NCBI GenBank assembly: GCA_944472135.2
Contig: OX235263.1
Coordinates: 28,883,379-28,947,378 of the forward strand
Reading direction: 5' to 3'
From: Trichobilharzia regenti
Taxonomy: Eukaryota; Platyhelminthes; Trematoda; Strigeidida; Schistosomatidae
Length of the DNA: 64,000 nucleotides
The notes under the pieces were generated by a model. It was not told the DNA's origin and ran no database searches. It was given only the letters and a program-made list of their open reading frames with translations. The stretch's first letter is position 1. Each line of letters begins with the position of its first letter. Positions 34,395 to 46,810 of this stretch are shown one piece after another. The translations under genes and the position numbers were made by a program.

Positions 34395-36050
34395 ATCTAC
34401 TTGAGGAAGTTTTTCAAATTATTGATTTTCAGAGTAGTGTAAACCTGTTTTAATTTCCCTATCCTATCGTTGACATAGTCGTCCGTGCCACCTGTCAGTA
34501 GTTGAAACGATGTTTCCCGAGTTAGGTGAGTGAAGGAGATGATTTCCTTGAGATTTCTGCTGTTGATGATGATTGATGTTTGTTCTTGGTGTTCGGGTAT
34601 CTTCGCCACTTTTGCTTTCTTTATGTTTACCTGAAGTTGTGTCTTCTCTGTCTCTGGTGACAGCCTTTTGGTATCTTGCACATCTTCGAGTTTTTTTCGA
34701 TATGTTACATAAATCGCCCACAAAATTCAGATCTTGTGATGACATTTCTTCAATCCACTGTATGTTCGTCTTCTCACTCCTCACTGACTGTCACATGGTC
34801 TAGTCTACCACAATCAGGAAGGTCACCAGTGTTAGTATACAGACTTGTCTCATTCCTGTTTTCATTGCAAATGCTTCGGCATACTACCGTTGTGACTTGA
34901 CTGATGTGTGACATAATCATATAAGTGTCGAACAAAATTTGTAATTGTTTGAAGAACTACTTTGCGTAGTTTTGAAGCAGTTTACAAATTACTTCACTAC
35001 TGACGCTGTGAATCGCCTTTCCAGTGACAATCAAGCTGAGGTAGAGAGTTGACTACGACCCTAGGTTTTGATCGATAGTGTTACTATTTGGTTTGTGCAT
35101 TGCTTGTTTTCCCTGAATTCATATGTTTCTGAAGAAGCCTTCTATCCAGAGTACCTTTTAGTCTTCCCATAGTGATGCAGCATAATATTTTACTTGGGGT
35201 GGACAGGAGAACGATTCCGCACAAGTTCTTGCAAAAGCTCCTCTTCGAAAGTCCCACGAGGTATTCATCCTTCCAAGCGGTGGATACATTTCTCTCCTTC
35301 CACATCTGCGTTAATGGCACGAGCTGACTCTTCAGGGTAGGTTTTCAGGTATTCCGGGTGTATTCATGGCGCTCAAGAACTCTATGTTTGTTGGTAGGTT
35401 GGTGTTCACTGGTAGTCCTGCGTCCGGTTGTGGTGGTAAAAATTTTTTAGATGAGTTGTCGGTAGTGGTCGACTGAAGAGTCATTTGAACTGATCACTCC
35501 AGTATTCACTTTCTTTCACCTTTTTGGTAATCGGGTTTCCCTCACTATCATTCACTGACTTCACCTGCGTTAACATCTTCCTGGATAGCTAGTGGTGAGA
35601 CTAATTGATACAGTATTATTACGTATCTTTTACCTTCAGCCTTTCACATTTCAACAGCCATTTCGTCGTGAAAGCGTTTTTTGTCTTTCCTAGCACTCTT
35701 TCTTCTCTGTTCATCATTTTTTTGCAATACCTTGTAGGTCTTTCTTAGTTGCTCATCTTTGGACTGATTCATCTTCCGGTATATCGACCTTCTCTCCTCT
35801 ATCAGATTCCAGATATCCATCATGAGCCATGCCTCAGCTCCTTGCCTAAGATATCCATACTTGTCTCTTTCCATGTTGCTTCCAGAGAGTTCTAGTGCTC
35901 TTCCACGCAGGTTTCCTGGGTGATTTTGCTTAATGTTTCGAACTTTTTTCTGGTTAATACTGTGTTGGTGTCCTATGTAAATGTATCCTACGCTTTTAAA
36001 TCTATTAATGGGAATGTTGAATTTTGAAAACATAATACACATTTAGTATA
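34395..36050 (-). pseudogene. RTE-A LINE, middle fragment (linker and RT)
   Basis: Minus-strand order: RRSIYRKMNQSKDEQLRKTY and KKRFHDEMAVEM (linker after the endonuclease), TAWKDEYLVGLSKRS, CGIVLLSTPSKILCCITMGR (RT motifs around WK...L..I.LLS.P.K), then post-YADD pieces (EDTRTPRTNINHHQQQKSQG) ending at 34395. Frameshifts between blocks. It lies just downstream, on the same strand, of the 36078-39385 copy. Confidence 0.78.
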
Positions 36051-36077
36051 GTGTCGTATGTATATATTTCTCTAGTA

Positions 36078-39000
36078 CATTATTATTATTATTACTTTGA
36101 GTTCTGAGTAGAACATACAGCTTCAATAACACATCACCACTTTGTCCTATCTTCTGCCGTCCTCTTCAGCTTTGGCCACGATAGACCACAATCTCTCATC
36201 ACCTTCTCGCCACACGATCTTTTCCATGTCACCCTAGGACGACCCACTCGTCGCTTGCCTTTGGGATTCCACTCAAGTAATGGCCTGCATTCCGCGTGGT
36301 GTCATTCGACGGTTTCCTCAATGTATCCCCGATCAGTCTCTATTTTCTCCTACATGTTTGTTGAGCGATCGAATCTCGTCTGTTAATTTTTTCTCAGCCA
36401 GAATTTTTTACTACTGATTGCTTCAGTCCATTTGATCTTCATTATGGAGCCAGAGAAGGAGGCGACTGTTGATTAAGGTCCACAACCTGTTAGAAATCCC
36501 CTTCGTGACGCGCAATGCAATTTTTTGACCTGTATAGCAGGAGTGAGTTGACATTGGTGTTGGAAATCAGAATCTTATTCCTTATGCTGAGTACAGAAGA
36601 TTTTCAAATTGGTTTCAGATTGATGAAGGTGCATCTTGCCTTTCCGATTCTGACTTTGACATCTTTGTCCGTTCCTCTTCTAGTTGAAACGATGTTTCCT
36701 AGATAAGTGAAGAAGCTAACCTCTGTTAGGTCTCTCTCATTGATGGTAATGGTCAATGGTGGTGGTCATCTTCATCACCTCCGTCTTTTTTATGTTCACT
36801 TGGAGTTCTGTCTTCTCTGCTTCTTCAGACAGTTTGTTGTTTTTTGCCTATTAGTCTGCGAGTTTATGTGACATTAGATACATATCGTCCACACGCGAAA
36901 GCCAGATCTTCTACAGTCTTCTTATCGATGGTTTAGTGTACTCCTGTCTTCACACCCCTAACTCACAGTCTGACGCATAATCCAGTCCACCACAATTAAG
37001 AATATCATCGGTGATAATGGGCAGCTGTCTTTTTCTTACTCCCGTATGCACTTAGAACGCTAAGTTAGTTTTCCGTTGTGGATCACTTGATACGCGGCAC
37101 TGTCACATAGCCAGTATTTGAAAGAGGTCGATAGAGATTTGGGCACTGAATGCTGTAGTGTTGAAGCGGTCTTCAAATTACTTCTCCGACAACGCTGTCA
37201 ATAGTCTTTTCGAAGTCCATGAAGTTGAGGTGGAGGACTGACTACCATTCTATGCCTTGTTCTGTGATGATAATGCGTAGAGTTGCAATTTCATCGGCAC
37301 ATGATTTGCCTTTCTTGAATCCAGATTGTTCCGTGCTGGTGGATTTCTGTATCCAGTGCGTCTTTTATTCTCTCCAGGATGACGCGACTTAGTATCTAAC
37401 TTTACGTGGACAAGACCATTATTCCAGTTTTTGCACAGGCCCAGGTTTCCCTTCTTTTGCAGCTTGACTAGGTAGCCAGCCTTTCTTCCAATCGGTAGGT
37501 ACCTTTCTTATGCAATAATGGCGTGAGAACATCTGCCGCAGTCCCTGGGTCCATTTTAAGTGCTTTGGCGTGGGGGAATTCCATCTGATCCTGATGCCTT
37601 CCCGACTGGACTTCAGCAGCTTGATCGCATTCTGAATTTCTACATTCGTTGGAGGATTGGTGTCTATTGTCAGGCAGTTTTGTGAGTGTTGTTGGTGGTG
37701 GTGTATTTCTGGGAGAGTTGTAGGTGATGATTGACTCGACAGTCCTTTAAAGTCATCACCCTATTCATTGTTTTATTTGTTTCTCCTCCTTGGTAATCGG
37801 GTTCCCATGAACATCTTTTGTCGGTTTTATCATCTGCGTTGATCTCTTTCCGGATGGAGAATTGGTTACCTGATAAAATGCCCTGAGATCGCTTTTGCTT
37901 GCGGCTTCTTCTGCTTCAGTTACCAGCTAGTGTGTCGTAAAATTGTCTTTTGTCTCTCCTTGCACTCGTCTTCACTTCTTTATTCAGTGCAGTGTACAAT
38001 GAACTCAGCTTCTCTTTCTGTTTCCCATCTTTCATTGAGTCCTCTTCTCTTTCATGATCCTCTTCTCCTGTCTTCTATTGGCTTCCGGGTAGGTGTCCGC
38101 TGACAATCATTCTTTGTCTTGTCTCTTATTTCTCTCTGGGACAGTTTTACACGTTTCCTTGAACATCACTTTCAGAGAGTTTCAACGTTCTTCCATGCAG
38201 GTTTCCTCAGTGATGCCACGTAGTGTCTTCAACGTTGCTCTGATGGATGCAGTGAAGGTATCCTTATAGTTTTGTCCTTCAGTCCAGTTTCTGAATTAAA
38301 AACTGAAATTATAAATGAATTAAAGTGGCCTGTCTGCAGTTGTTCCGAAGGATTTCATCTTCATCCTGAAGGTTTCTTGAACTAGATGATAGTCTGAGCC
38401 CACAACTACTCTCCTTCTCGACTTTTTGTCCACAAAACTGGCTGCGTCTCTACTTCCTTGAGCAACATTCAGGTGAAATCTATCTGGTTTGCGGTATGTT
38501 CGTCAGGCGAAATCCATTTCCTTGGCCTTGTGTATATTCCTGTGCTTGTACACGCTGCCTCCATTTACCAAACCATTGAAAGTGCAGAAATCTGCGAACA
38601 ATACTCCATTCTCATTCATTTCTCCGAGAGCCTCTTGACCCTTGATGAGTTATCTTCCTGTATTATCTGCACCCAGTTTGGCTTCCATTCATATCGCCCA
38701 TGGGGATTTTTATGTCACTATTTGGGATGTTGTCCATTACTGTTTGTAGTTGTTTGTAAAACTCTTCCTTCTTGTGTCGTTTCGCGTTGTTTGTAGCATT
38801 GTGCGTAGCACTGAATAATTGTTACCTTATTTCCTTTGAGTTGAATCTTGTTGTCAAGATCTTGTATGAAATTGGTTCCCACTGCATTAGGGCTTTGACT
38901 GACACTAGTGACATCATGATAGCGACTCACTGACTCAGGGTGTTCGTGGTTGACGTCTGGGTAGATTACTGACTTTCCAGTTGATACTTTTGATAATCCA

Positions 39001-39385
39001 CATCCGTTTCATCTGCTGTCGCAGTTACCCGGCACTCGTGTGCAATATCTTTGCATTTCGTTGTCTATCTGTGCAGCCTTCCCAGTCTGATGCAGTGGCC
39101 GGACATCTCACGTCCCATTTCATCGAGAGAAGACGCATCGGCTGACTGGCTTCCCGAAGGCTTTAACCAGCCCGCTGTGTCATTTCGCCTCTCCAATTCC
39201 AGGGAAGAATGAGATTGTTATTTCAATTTTTTGTATTTTTAATGTATTTTCTGTGCACTGAAGCTTCTCTGGCGGTTTGATAGGTTTAATGGTGTGGGTT
39301 TGCTAGACCCGCGTCCAACCCACCACCTTTATTCGGACTTGGGACCGGCTAGAAAACTAGCCAGCTAGTTAACTAGTCAGGGTTT
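36078..39385 (-). pseudogene. RTE-A LINE, nearly full-length dead copy
   Basis: The best reference for RTE-A here, about 3.3 kb, the usual RTE size. Minus strand from 39385: a 5' UTR with CTAGCTGGCTAGTTTTCTAG and GCCTTCGGGAAGCCAGTCAG; endonuclease remnants (VSQSPNAVGTNFIQDLDNKI, then the catalytic-type block DIKIPMGDMNGSQTG near 38700, and AKEMDFA..ANQIDFT-type near 38500); the linker; RT remnants around 37000-37700; the terminal region; and a tail of ATT repeats at 36077-36093. Many stops and frameshifts. Reaching the 5' end intact is unusual for LINE copies. Confidence 0.85.
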
Positions 39386-39389
39386 TAGT

Positions 39390-40012
39390 ATATTATAAAT
39401 AGTTAAATTTTAAGTTTTCATAATAGTCTAATTTGATAAAATTTGTATTCACTAATGAATTCAGTTAATCTCAGATTGAAACTTTGAGGATTGAAGTTAT
39501 TTTGGAAAACTCCTTTCCCTGCAGTATTTCTATATAGTAACTTCGTTATAACAAATGCAGTATTTGTTAATTTGAATTTTTTGAGCTTTACTTATCATAG
39601 TGACTGAGGTTTCTGTTTCAGTTACAGGAACTGTCAGAATAATTAATACATAAATTGGCTAATTGGATCTTTCGTAATTAAAGTGAAATTAAAACGTAGT
39701 CATTAGCTTGATATGTGGAGCACCGAACTGGTCACCCGAAGGTTATTTACTTGAAATATAAGGTTCATGTATGCAATAATTTCTCTTAACTTGATTGAAG
39801 CCATTTTAGATAGTTTAATCAACATGGAAAAGGTTTCTGTTGTGTGCTCATTATTCCCCGTAGTAATAGTTGCAAAAGCTCTGTAGCGGTATGCAATTCT
39901 CCGAAACTGGATGCTGACTTACAATGTTTAGGTAGACTCGTTAAGCTGAAGTTTAATGGTCAAACATCCACACCCTTTGGCACACTGTCGCGTTACTTAC
40001 TTACGTACTTGC
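39390..40012. other. Unannotated stretch
   Basis: AT-rich sequence with no gene or repeat recognised. Confidence 0.4.
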
Positions 40013-40015
40013 TTT

Positions 40016-40247
40016 ATTCCTTCACGTTCCCAGTAGAACATAGGGCTTCAAGCTGGAGGCTTCAAGTTCTTGTAGCAGTGTTTATTTTTTACAGGATGGG
40101 ATTGCTAGCCTCATGCCCAACCTCTCCTTTTTACCAGCTTTTATTAGTCACTTAGCGAGGTAAAGGAGTGCGTCCAGTGGCCGGGGATCGAACCCCGGAC
40201 CATGTTCATGGTTGGTGAGCGTCCTAACTGCTATGCCACCACTACGC
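40016..40247 (-). mobile_element. SINE-R (tRNA-headed, RTE-A-tailed)
   Basis: Minus strand: head GCGTAGTGGTGGCATAGCAG.., B-box-like GGGGTTCGATCCCCGGCC, body CTCGCTAAGTGACTAATAAA and GGTAAAAAGGAGAGGTTGGG, and tail TTGAAGCCCTATGTTCTACT then GGGAACGTGAAGGAATAA. Same plan as 22058-22328. Confidence 0.85.
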
Positions 40248-40249
40248 AC

Positions 40250-41415
40250 AAGATTTCAGTCAATAAAGAAAAGAATTAGTGCTAACACTCCAGTGACGTT
40301 GATCACTGTTATCCGTTTAGCGAAATCGTTCAGATCAGTTAGTCACAGAGGTTTTTTCACGAAAGAATGTAATTAAAACTTTTCTTTCCACTATCATGCA
40401 AAATAGTTTGTTGTTTTTGTTAACAGAAAATATATTTCATGATAAAGGAATTATATAAAAATAAAACATTTTCTATAGGTTGGTTGATATTCTATAAATA
40501 TAAACATTAAATAAACGAAAAGGTGAAGAGAAATGTGAATATGAAACAGATGTTCAGTTCACATTGAAGTCTGCCTTTTTACTACTATGTAAATAAATAT
40601 TCAGCTTTTATAATGTTACCATGACAACTCCATTTTATTGTTACTTATATGAACAATTGTTTTAACTGTTTGTGTTTTTAGCATTAACTGATGCGTTTAT
40701 TACTAACTCTACTAAATTAGAAGTTTCATAAGTCAAAATTTGATTTCCTTCATGCAGTTATATTTTTCATAGCAATTGGAAGAAGGTAGTAGTAGTAGTA
40801 GTAGTAGCAGTAGGGAAAATGTTTATCTTAGATTAGGGACAGTAATTTCTTCATCTTCTCCACACTGTAATATATCACTGTGAACGCGTTATCAATACTT
40901 GCTTCAAAGATGAAAAGACACCTACAAGGTATCTGTTCTATCCTAGTTGAAAATCACAGATCAACACGGATCAACCTATCCAGATAGCAGTAATTTACTA
41001 TGTACCAATTGGCAACTGTAAGATATAGTCACATAAAGCAAGAGTTTACGTTTTTTTGTATTAGGAGTGATTAAAACACAAATCGAAAAATCAATTCATA
41101 AAGTCTCTCGCTGCTAATATGAACTATGCCTGGTGATCTAAGTTGCTTCACTGAAACCCTGGGATATTAGAAATCACAAATTAGATACTCTTGAAAAAAA
41201 GTAACTTAACAACGTTCACAACAGCGCAGATATATTTACTTTGTTGTGTCTTCGAGATTTTGGATGCACTATTTTGTGTATACTCATAACATCTGACATC
41301 CGTTTATTTCGTTTTTGCATTCTGTTTCGCGTTATGGCAACTTGAAATAATAAGTATGTACGCAACGTTTTATACTGATCTATCTTCAGAGCTATTATTA
41401 TCAAGGTGTACATGT
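40250..41415. other. Unannotated stretch
   Basis: Contains an (AGT)n run at 40789-40815. No gene recognised. Confidence 0.4.
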
Positions 41416-41418
41416 TAG

Positions 41419-41702
41419 CGCGTCGGTGGCATAGCGGTTAGGACGCTCACTGACCATGAACATGGTCCGGGGTTCGATCCCCAGCCATTGGACGCACTCC
41501 TTTACCTCGCTAAGCCGGAAATAATGCTGGTAAAGAGGAAAGGTAGGGCATGAGGTTAGCAACCCTATCCTATAAAATAAACACTACAGACTTGGAGCGG
41601 GGTGAAAAAGTTGGCAGAAAACCGAAGGCAGTGGAGATGTGCAGCTGAAGCCCTATGTTCCTCTAGGAATTAAAGGATATAATAATAAATATAATAATAA
41701 GT
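41419..41702 (+). mobile_element. SINE-R (tRNA-headed, RTE-A-tailed)
   Basis: Head GCGTCGGTGGCATAGCGGTT / AGGACGCTC (A-box-like) and GGGGTTCGATCCCC (B-box-like) at about 41421-41490, body CCTTTACCTCGCTAAGCCGG and GGTAAAGAGGAAAGG, then GATGTGCAGCTGAAGCCCTA TGTTCCTCTAGG and an ATAATA tail. The segment before the tail (GAAGGCAGTGGAGATGTGCA) extends further into RTE-A-like 3' sequence than in the other SINE-R copies. Confidence 0.87.
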
Positions 41703-42101
41703 AGTGAGACAATGACCTTCATACTATTTCTACAATATTTTTATCATCTTTCCTCATACTTAGGATCGAATTTTCCGTGTTAATCGCTAAAACATTCATG
41801 TTTATACTATGTACGAACAGCTGAATCATTGTTAATACTACGAGTTGTGTTAGTTGAAACAGCAGGCAGACTTAGGGTGTTGTCCATATTTGTGTTTGTT
41901 TGTTTGCTTTTTCCGGCATTCGACTTGATGTGAACTGCCCATGCATATGTGACTATGACATAATCGCGTTAATGGTGATCCTTTATTCGCTCTTTATCGC
42001 TTTGTGTATGTGTGTGTGCACTCCGTTGTTTTGCCTTTATCTCTCTTTGTTGGATTACGTCATTGGGTCAGGTCTTATTTCAACATGTTCACAAAACTGT
42101 T

Positions 42102-42108
42102 TATACAT

Positions 42109-42142
<34 letters not shown>

Positions 42143-42147
42143 ATATG
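42102..42147. repeat. (TA)n-rich microsatellite
   Basis: AT dinucleotides with two TG interruptions; the short open frames crossing it are artefacts. Confidence 0.95.
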
Positions 42148-42484
42148 GCAGTGAGGGCAGTACAGTGATTGGATTCAAAATAGTAGTCACTATTTCGATC
42201 AGTTTATCGCTACAAATTACATAAAATTAAAATAAAACTCAGTAATTGTAAATTGTAGAGTTGATTTTTCTAATACCAAATTATATGAATAGTGTTTCCT
42301 GATAAAAAATAAATAGTTTGTAAATTGAATTTGACGTATACACATACGTATGCGTAAGCTTTATCAACATGAATAAGCCAAGTGAATTGACTTCCTCTCA
42401 AATAGAAGGAAATCAATACCGAGAATTAACTACAGATTACGCTGTTTTCACGGGTAACTTTTCAGCGACTTGGCTTGTTTCGAA

Positions 42485-43070
42485 TTTGACCAATGAATGA
42501 TATCACTTAAAGAACCATTGAAAACCAGGGAGTACTGGACAGTTGCTTTGTCCCAGTTTAAAACTCATCGGTGGTACATACACGTTTACATCACTCAGTC
42601 ACTGGCACCCGATTCAATGGTCCATCAATTTCAACTTCTACCAGTTCATGATTTTAGTCCGACCGCCAGTCAACGTCGGCGAATATTTGTCCTCTCTACC
42701 GACTGGGTGAACCCCACTGGTCATGGCTTACCATCAGAACTCTAGACTCCTTCGTTCTGTAGCCTGTCACCAGAGGGTGTCAGATTGAGGGATTTGATTT
42801 GTTTCAGATTTGACCACAGATTGATATCGATTAGAGAACCATTGAAAATCAAGGTGTACTTCGTGATAAATAGTTGGCTAACAGGAATTGACAGTTTGAA
42901 GGATCTTGTATTCATGGGATCGTGACTGTTGACTGAATGACTGAATAGCAATGTACTTGTCTGGCAACCTAATTGTCATAGGTTCGAATTCTCGTGCAGT
43001 GACGGATGAGTGCTACTGAAGAATGACAAGCCAGGACGAAACAATGGTAGTCTAAATGATGTTGAACAAA
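42485..43070. repeat. Family H repeats, two adjacent decayed copies
   Basis: 42490-42760 has the arm (GAACCATTGAAAACCAGGGA, GTACTGGACAGTTG) followed by the long interior in reverse. 42785-43060 has GATTTGATTTGTTTCAGATT, GAGAACCATTGAAAATCAAG, a B-box-like ATAGGTTCGAATTCTC and the 3' core CCAGGACGAAACAATGG. Both are diverged. Confidence 0.65.
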
Positions 43071-44310
43071 ACTTGGAACAGCAGTTTGGAAGAAAAGTAT
43101 TTAAAAATTGCTAAGTTAACTAAAATATGCATTAAACAAGCTCGTCACTTTTGTCTGTAACGTTATGTTAATGACTCATTCTCATCAATACATTTATAAA
43201 GAAGACAGTACCTTCCTTTTTCTTTTCAAAATGATTCATGTATGAGGTTTTAGTGAATTGAAACTGCACTTTGATGTTTATAGTTTTCATTTTCCAATCT
43301 TATAAAATCTACAGAAATGAAGTGATCTATTCATTAGTATATGATTCATACAAAAAAATGTTTTGAGATCGGTTCATGACAATTTAATTTTTGTGATTGA
43401 TTGTTTCAACTATCAGTAGAATGACAAAATCAATATTATACTAAAACTTGCTCTGTTGGTGAATTGTAAAGAACATGAAATGTTTATGTCAAACTGTTTT
43501 ACCAAATGTAAGACATGACACCTATTGAATGAAGTTTTCCAATTTGCTATTTTTACTTAGTACATGTATCCCACATATCAAGATTTCTGATGAAAGATGA
43601 ATACACTTTGAAGGATTCTAATGACTAGTCAAAATGAGATATGAGGTACAGACAGCAGTAGGAAACTATTCAACCCAATAAACACATCAATCTGATTACT
43701 AGGTGGATGCAAAATGTGCCTTTTTGACATTGGTTCCCTTGTAGTGACCAACAAACATACCTACAAGTCTACAAGAGGTCAGTCTTGGAAGTTATCACAG
43801 ACGTTTGAATCTTCGAGGGTCTGTCATTTTGTACAAGGTTACACATACCCCATGTTGATGAGGACAAATAAGCACTAAATCTGAGTCAGCAGCTTCTTGT
43901 CGATTGCCTTCAACTAACTAACATTAATTTTGAATACTATTTATACATAGAATGACTTATTAACTGTTATGCTAAATGTACCTTGATAAATGCCGAGGTA
44001 AATGCACGAAGAAATGCAACTTACTTCCATTCAGTCAACCTGCTCTAACTACAGTTATTGAATGTATGTTTCACATTTCTGTTGTTGAATGAATCAAAGA
44101 ATTTAGCAACACTGACGATGAATAATTGAACACAGAATATAGGAAAACCATGGGAAACAAAACAGCTGTTTTGCCTCACTGTATTGAAAGTGAACACATA
44201 ATTGTTTGTAAGATTGAGTCTGTTGCCTCTGTATCACTAGTAGTGAAAATAAACGGCAATGATTTCTGAATTCTGCCGGTTTATAATACAGTGAAATCGC
44301 CTTTACATCA
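43071..44310. other. Unannotated stretch
   Basis: No gene or repeat recognised. Confidence 0.4.
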
Positions 44311-44314
44311 TTTA

Positions 44315-45808
44315 AGATAATAATAGCTTTATTCCAAAACAGTACTTGTGACACAGAATGGAATTCTCAGCATTTTACTACAGTACATTAGGAAAACAAC
44401 ATATTGGTATGTCGGTAGCAAATCCAAATTTCAACAGAGTGTTTGAAGGTGTTAGAAAAGTAGATGGTAGCATATTTACTGACGTAAGCAGAAGAAAGAA
44501 ACAAAGGAGCACGTAACAGAGAAAAAGAGATAGAGAGAAAAGGAAAAGAAAGAAATCGTTGTACCTATAAATGATATGAATTGGAAAGACGAGATCCAGT
44601 TGTTCTACTGACTATTTAATAAGTTAAAGGTTTCACGCCTAGCGCTTTCTTTATCGCACAGAACACGAGCTAAGTAGGGTATGGTTGAGTTTTTGTACTT
44701 ACTAGTGCAAGCATATAGTTTTCTATATAGACTTCTGGTTCTGCGTGATGAGATAGATACAAGGGGAGAGTTTTGAATGAAGAGGGTGTTGTGAGTTAGA
44801 TATAGAATGGATTTCGCCCATTTTTCACATGAGTCCATGTGCCTGCCAACCAGAATATTAACAAGCTGGTTAAGTGGCACCCTGTGGCTTTCCCTGCTGA
44901 CAACCTTCAACATCCTGCGTAATAAGGTATAGTCTTTCTTCAGTAACCAGACCTGGAAAAACTAAGGGGGAACAATAGAGAATAATAGGCAGAATGCGGT
45001 AATTAACGAATCGTAAGAGTAAGGGTTAGGTTGACTTGTTCGACAATGTCTTGACTTCTTGATGTAGAAGGTAAGACGGAATATTTTCTCAGAAATCATC
45101 AAGATTTGAGACAACCAGGAAAGATCAGCAGGTAGAATGACGCCTAGGTATTTAATTTCCGACTTGGTTTCTATTTCAGTGCCATCTATGTTGCACACCT
45201 CATGTGAGTGCTAACCAGTTTGTTTAGGTTAGATTTGTGCGTAAAGATGAAATTGACTGTTTGGCATTTGGAGGGGTTTAAGGTGAGACCGTTTTCCTTG
45301 GACCATTGGCTGATTTTCGATAAAAAGCCATTTAGTTTAGAGCAGTCACTCTGACATTTGATAGGCAAAGATACAGTCAGGTTGTCAGCATATTTGACAA
45401 AATTAATGTCATTTGAAGATGGTAAGTCATGTAGAAAGAAAGAAAGAAAGAAAAGAGAAGTGGGGAGAGTACAGCACCTTGGTGGGTGGACACCAGCTTC
45501 AGTGAGCACAGCACAGGAGGATTTTCCTTTGTATACGGTAAACTGCATTCTGTTTAAAAAGTAGGAATGCAACCAGTTAGTGATCCAGGACTCAGTTTGT
45601 GTAATCGAGAGCTTATTTAGCAAGAGACATCTAGGTACAGAGTCAAAAGCAGAAGTGAAGTCGAGAAACGTGCAGCGGATGTATTTGGCACCTTTATCTA
45701 ATGATTAGACGATACTGTTGTGTAAGACGGCTGCAGCGTCCAAAGTACACCTACCCTGTCTGTGGGCAAATTGTGAGTATTTGTACTGACACTTTACAAC
45801 ACTAAAAA
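44315..45808 (-). mobile_element. CR1-like LINE, dead 5'-truncated copy
   Basis: Minus strand from 45808: FAHRQGRCTLDAAAVLHNS, RCTFLDFTSAFDSVPRCLL (RT motif A with both Asp), LLNKLSITQTESWITNWLHS, a frameshifted PQGAVLSP block, KYADNLTVSLPIKCQSDC (the second Asp of YADD is Asn), NGLTLNPSKCQTVNF, KYLGVILPADLSWLSQ and YLARVLC, to a 3' end GGAATAAAGCTATTATTATC. It shares derived changes (YADN, the frameshift before the palm, SWLSQ, SRHCRTS) with 49433-50706. Confidence 0.9.
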
Positions 45809-46125
45809 AAATAATTTTCCCCTCCCCTCACATATTAGACAGGATTTCTCACAAGAACATTGGAATACGTATCTCAAAGTGCGTCACTAATCAGTGCTAA
45901 ATTTAGTTTAAAGGGTAGAATTTAGAAACCAAGACCTTCAAAAATCCATAGACTTGAAGTGAATCCCACTCAATATAGTGACTTCATTCTTTTAAACAGT
46001 TTTAGACTGAAGGTGAACCAGCTGACTTACTAGTGCTCTACAATCTTCACTTAAAGGGTAAAGCAACACTGAAATATGGTTTTCGTGTATTCTTATACCT
46101 TTCATCGTATGGGAATGGGTCACTA

Positions 46126-46132
<7 letters not shown>

Positions 46133-46177
<45 letters not shown>
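46133..46177. repeat. (TA)n microsatellite
   Basis: About 45 nt of perfect AT dinucleotides. Confidence 0.97.
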
Positions 46178-46178
<1 letters not shown>

Positions 46179-46548
46179 TACCATCAGCTGAATATACAAT
46201 ACAGTCATCATACTCAATGATGCAACACTGCTGCACCCTTTTGTCCACTGAAATTTGAAATGAGATGTTCTGCAGATATACTGACAGAATGTGAACAACG
46301 TGTGTGGGACTGTGTTGGATATTGTCAGATGACTATGCAGTGTACAGGGGATCAGTCATAGGTAGCATTAATATCTTCGTGGTGAGGTTTTCGATTTCAG
46401 TACAGAGTGAAACAGATTTAAATTGAGTTGGAGGTATGAGTTTCATCACGGCGGCATTTACACCTTACCGATGAGTATCAGTGAGTACGGAACTCAAATT
46501 CAGAATTTCTTTTCGACCACTTTTTCCCCAATATACAAAGGAGAAATT

Positions 46549-46810
46549 AAATCTAGCCGAAGGGCGTCGGTGGTATAGCGGTTAGGACGCTCGCCGACCA
46601 TGAACATGGTTCGGGGTTCGATCCCCGGCCACTGGACGCACTCCTTTACACCTTGCTAAGCCAGAAATAAAAAAGCTGGTAAAGAGGAAAGGTTGGAAAT
46701 GAGGCTAGCGACCCGATCCTGTGAAATAAACACTTGTACAGAAACTTCAAGCCACCATCTTGAAGCCTTATGTTCCACCGGGAACGTGAAGGAAAAAAAA
46801 TCAAGCCGAA
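46549..46810 (+). mobile_element. SINE-R with target site duplication
   Basis: Head GCGTCGGTGGTATAGCGGTT / AGGACGCTCGCCGACCATG, B-box-like GGGGTTCGATCCCCGG, body CTTGCTAAGCCAGAAATAAA, GGTAAAGAGGAAAGGTTGG and GAGGCTAGCGACCC, tail GAAGCCTTATGTTCCACCGG GAACGTGAAGG plus A8. A 13-nt direct repeat with one mismatch flanks it (46549-46561 and 46798-46810, AAATCTAGCCGAA / AAATCAAGCCGAA). Confidence 0.88.

Noticed and set aside
36060..36100. A single RTE-A element running from 39385 to 34395
   Set aside because: The 3' end with its ATT tail is present at 36078-36093, and the piece beyond it restarts in the linker/RT region, so there are at least two copies.
42012..42224. Small proteins across the (TA)n tract at 42.1 kb, and likewise at 46.1 and 56.5 kb
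   Set aside because: Runs of Tyr-Ile are translation of AT dinucleotides; no start context or motif.
46563..46637. A tRNA gene (tRNA-like sequence with A and B boxes)
   Set aside because: The T-arm pairing has a mismatch, the anticodon arm is irregular and the same head recurs in at least five places joined to SINE bodies, so it is a SINE promoter head.
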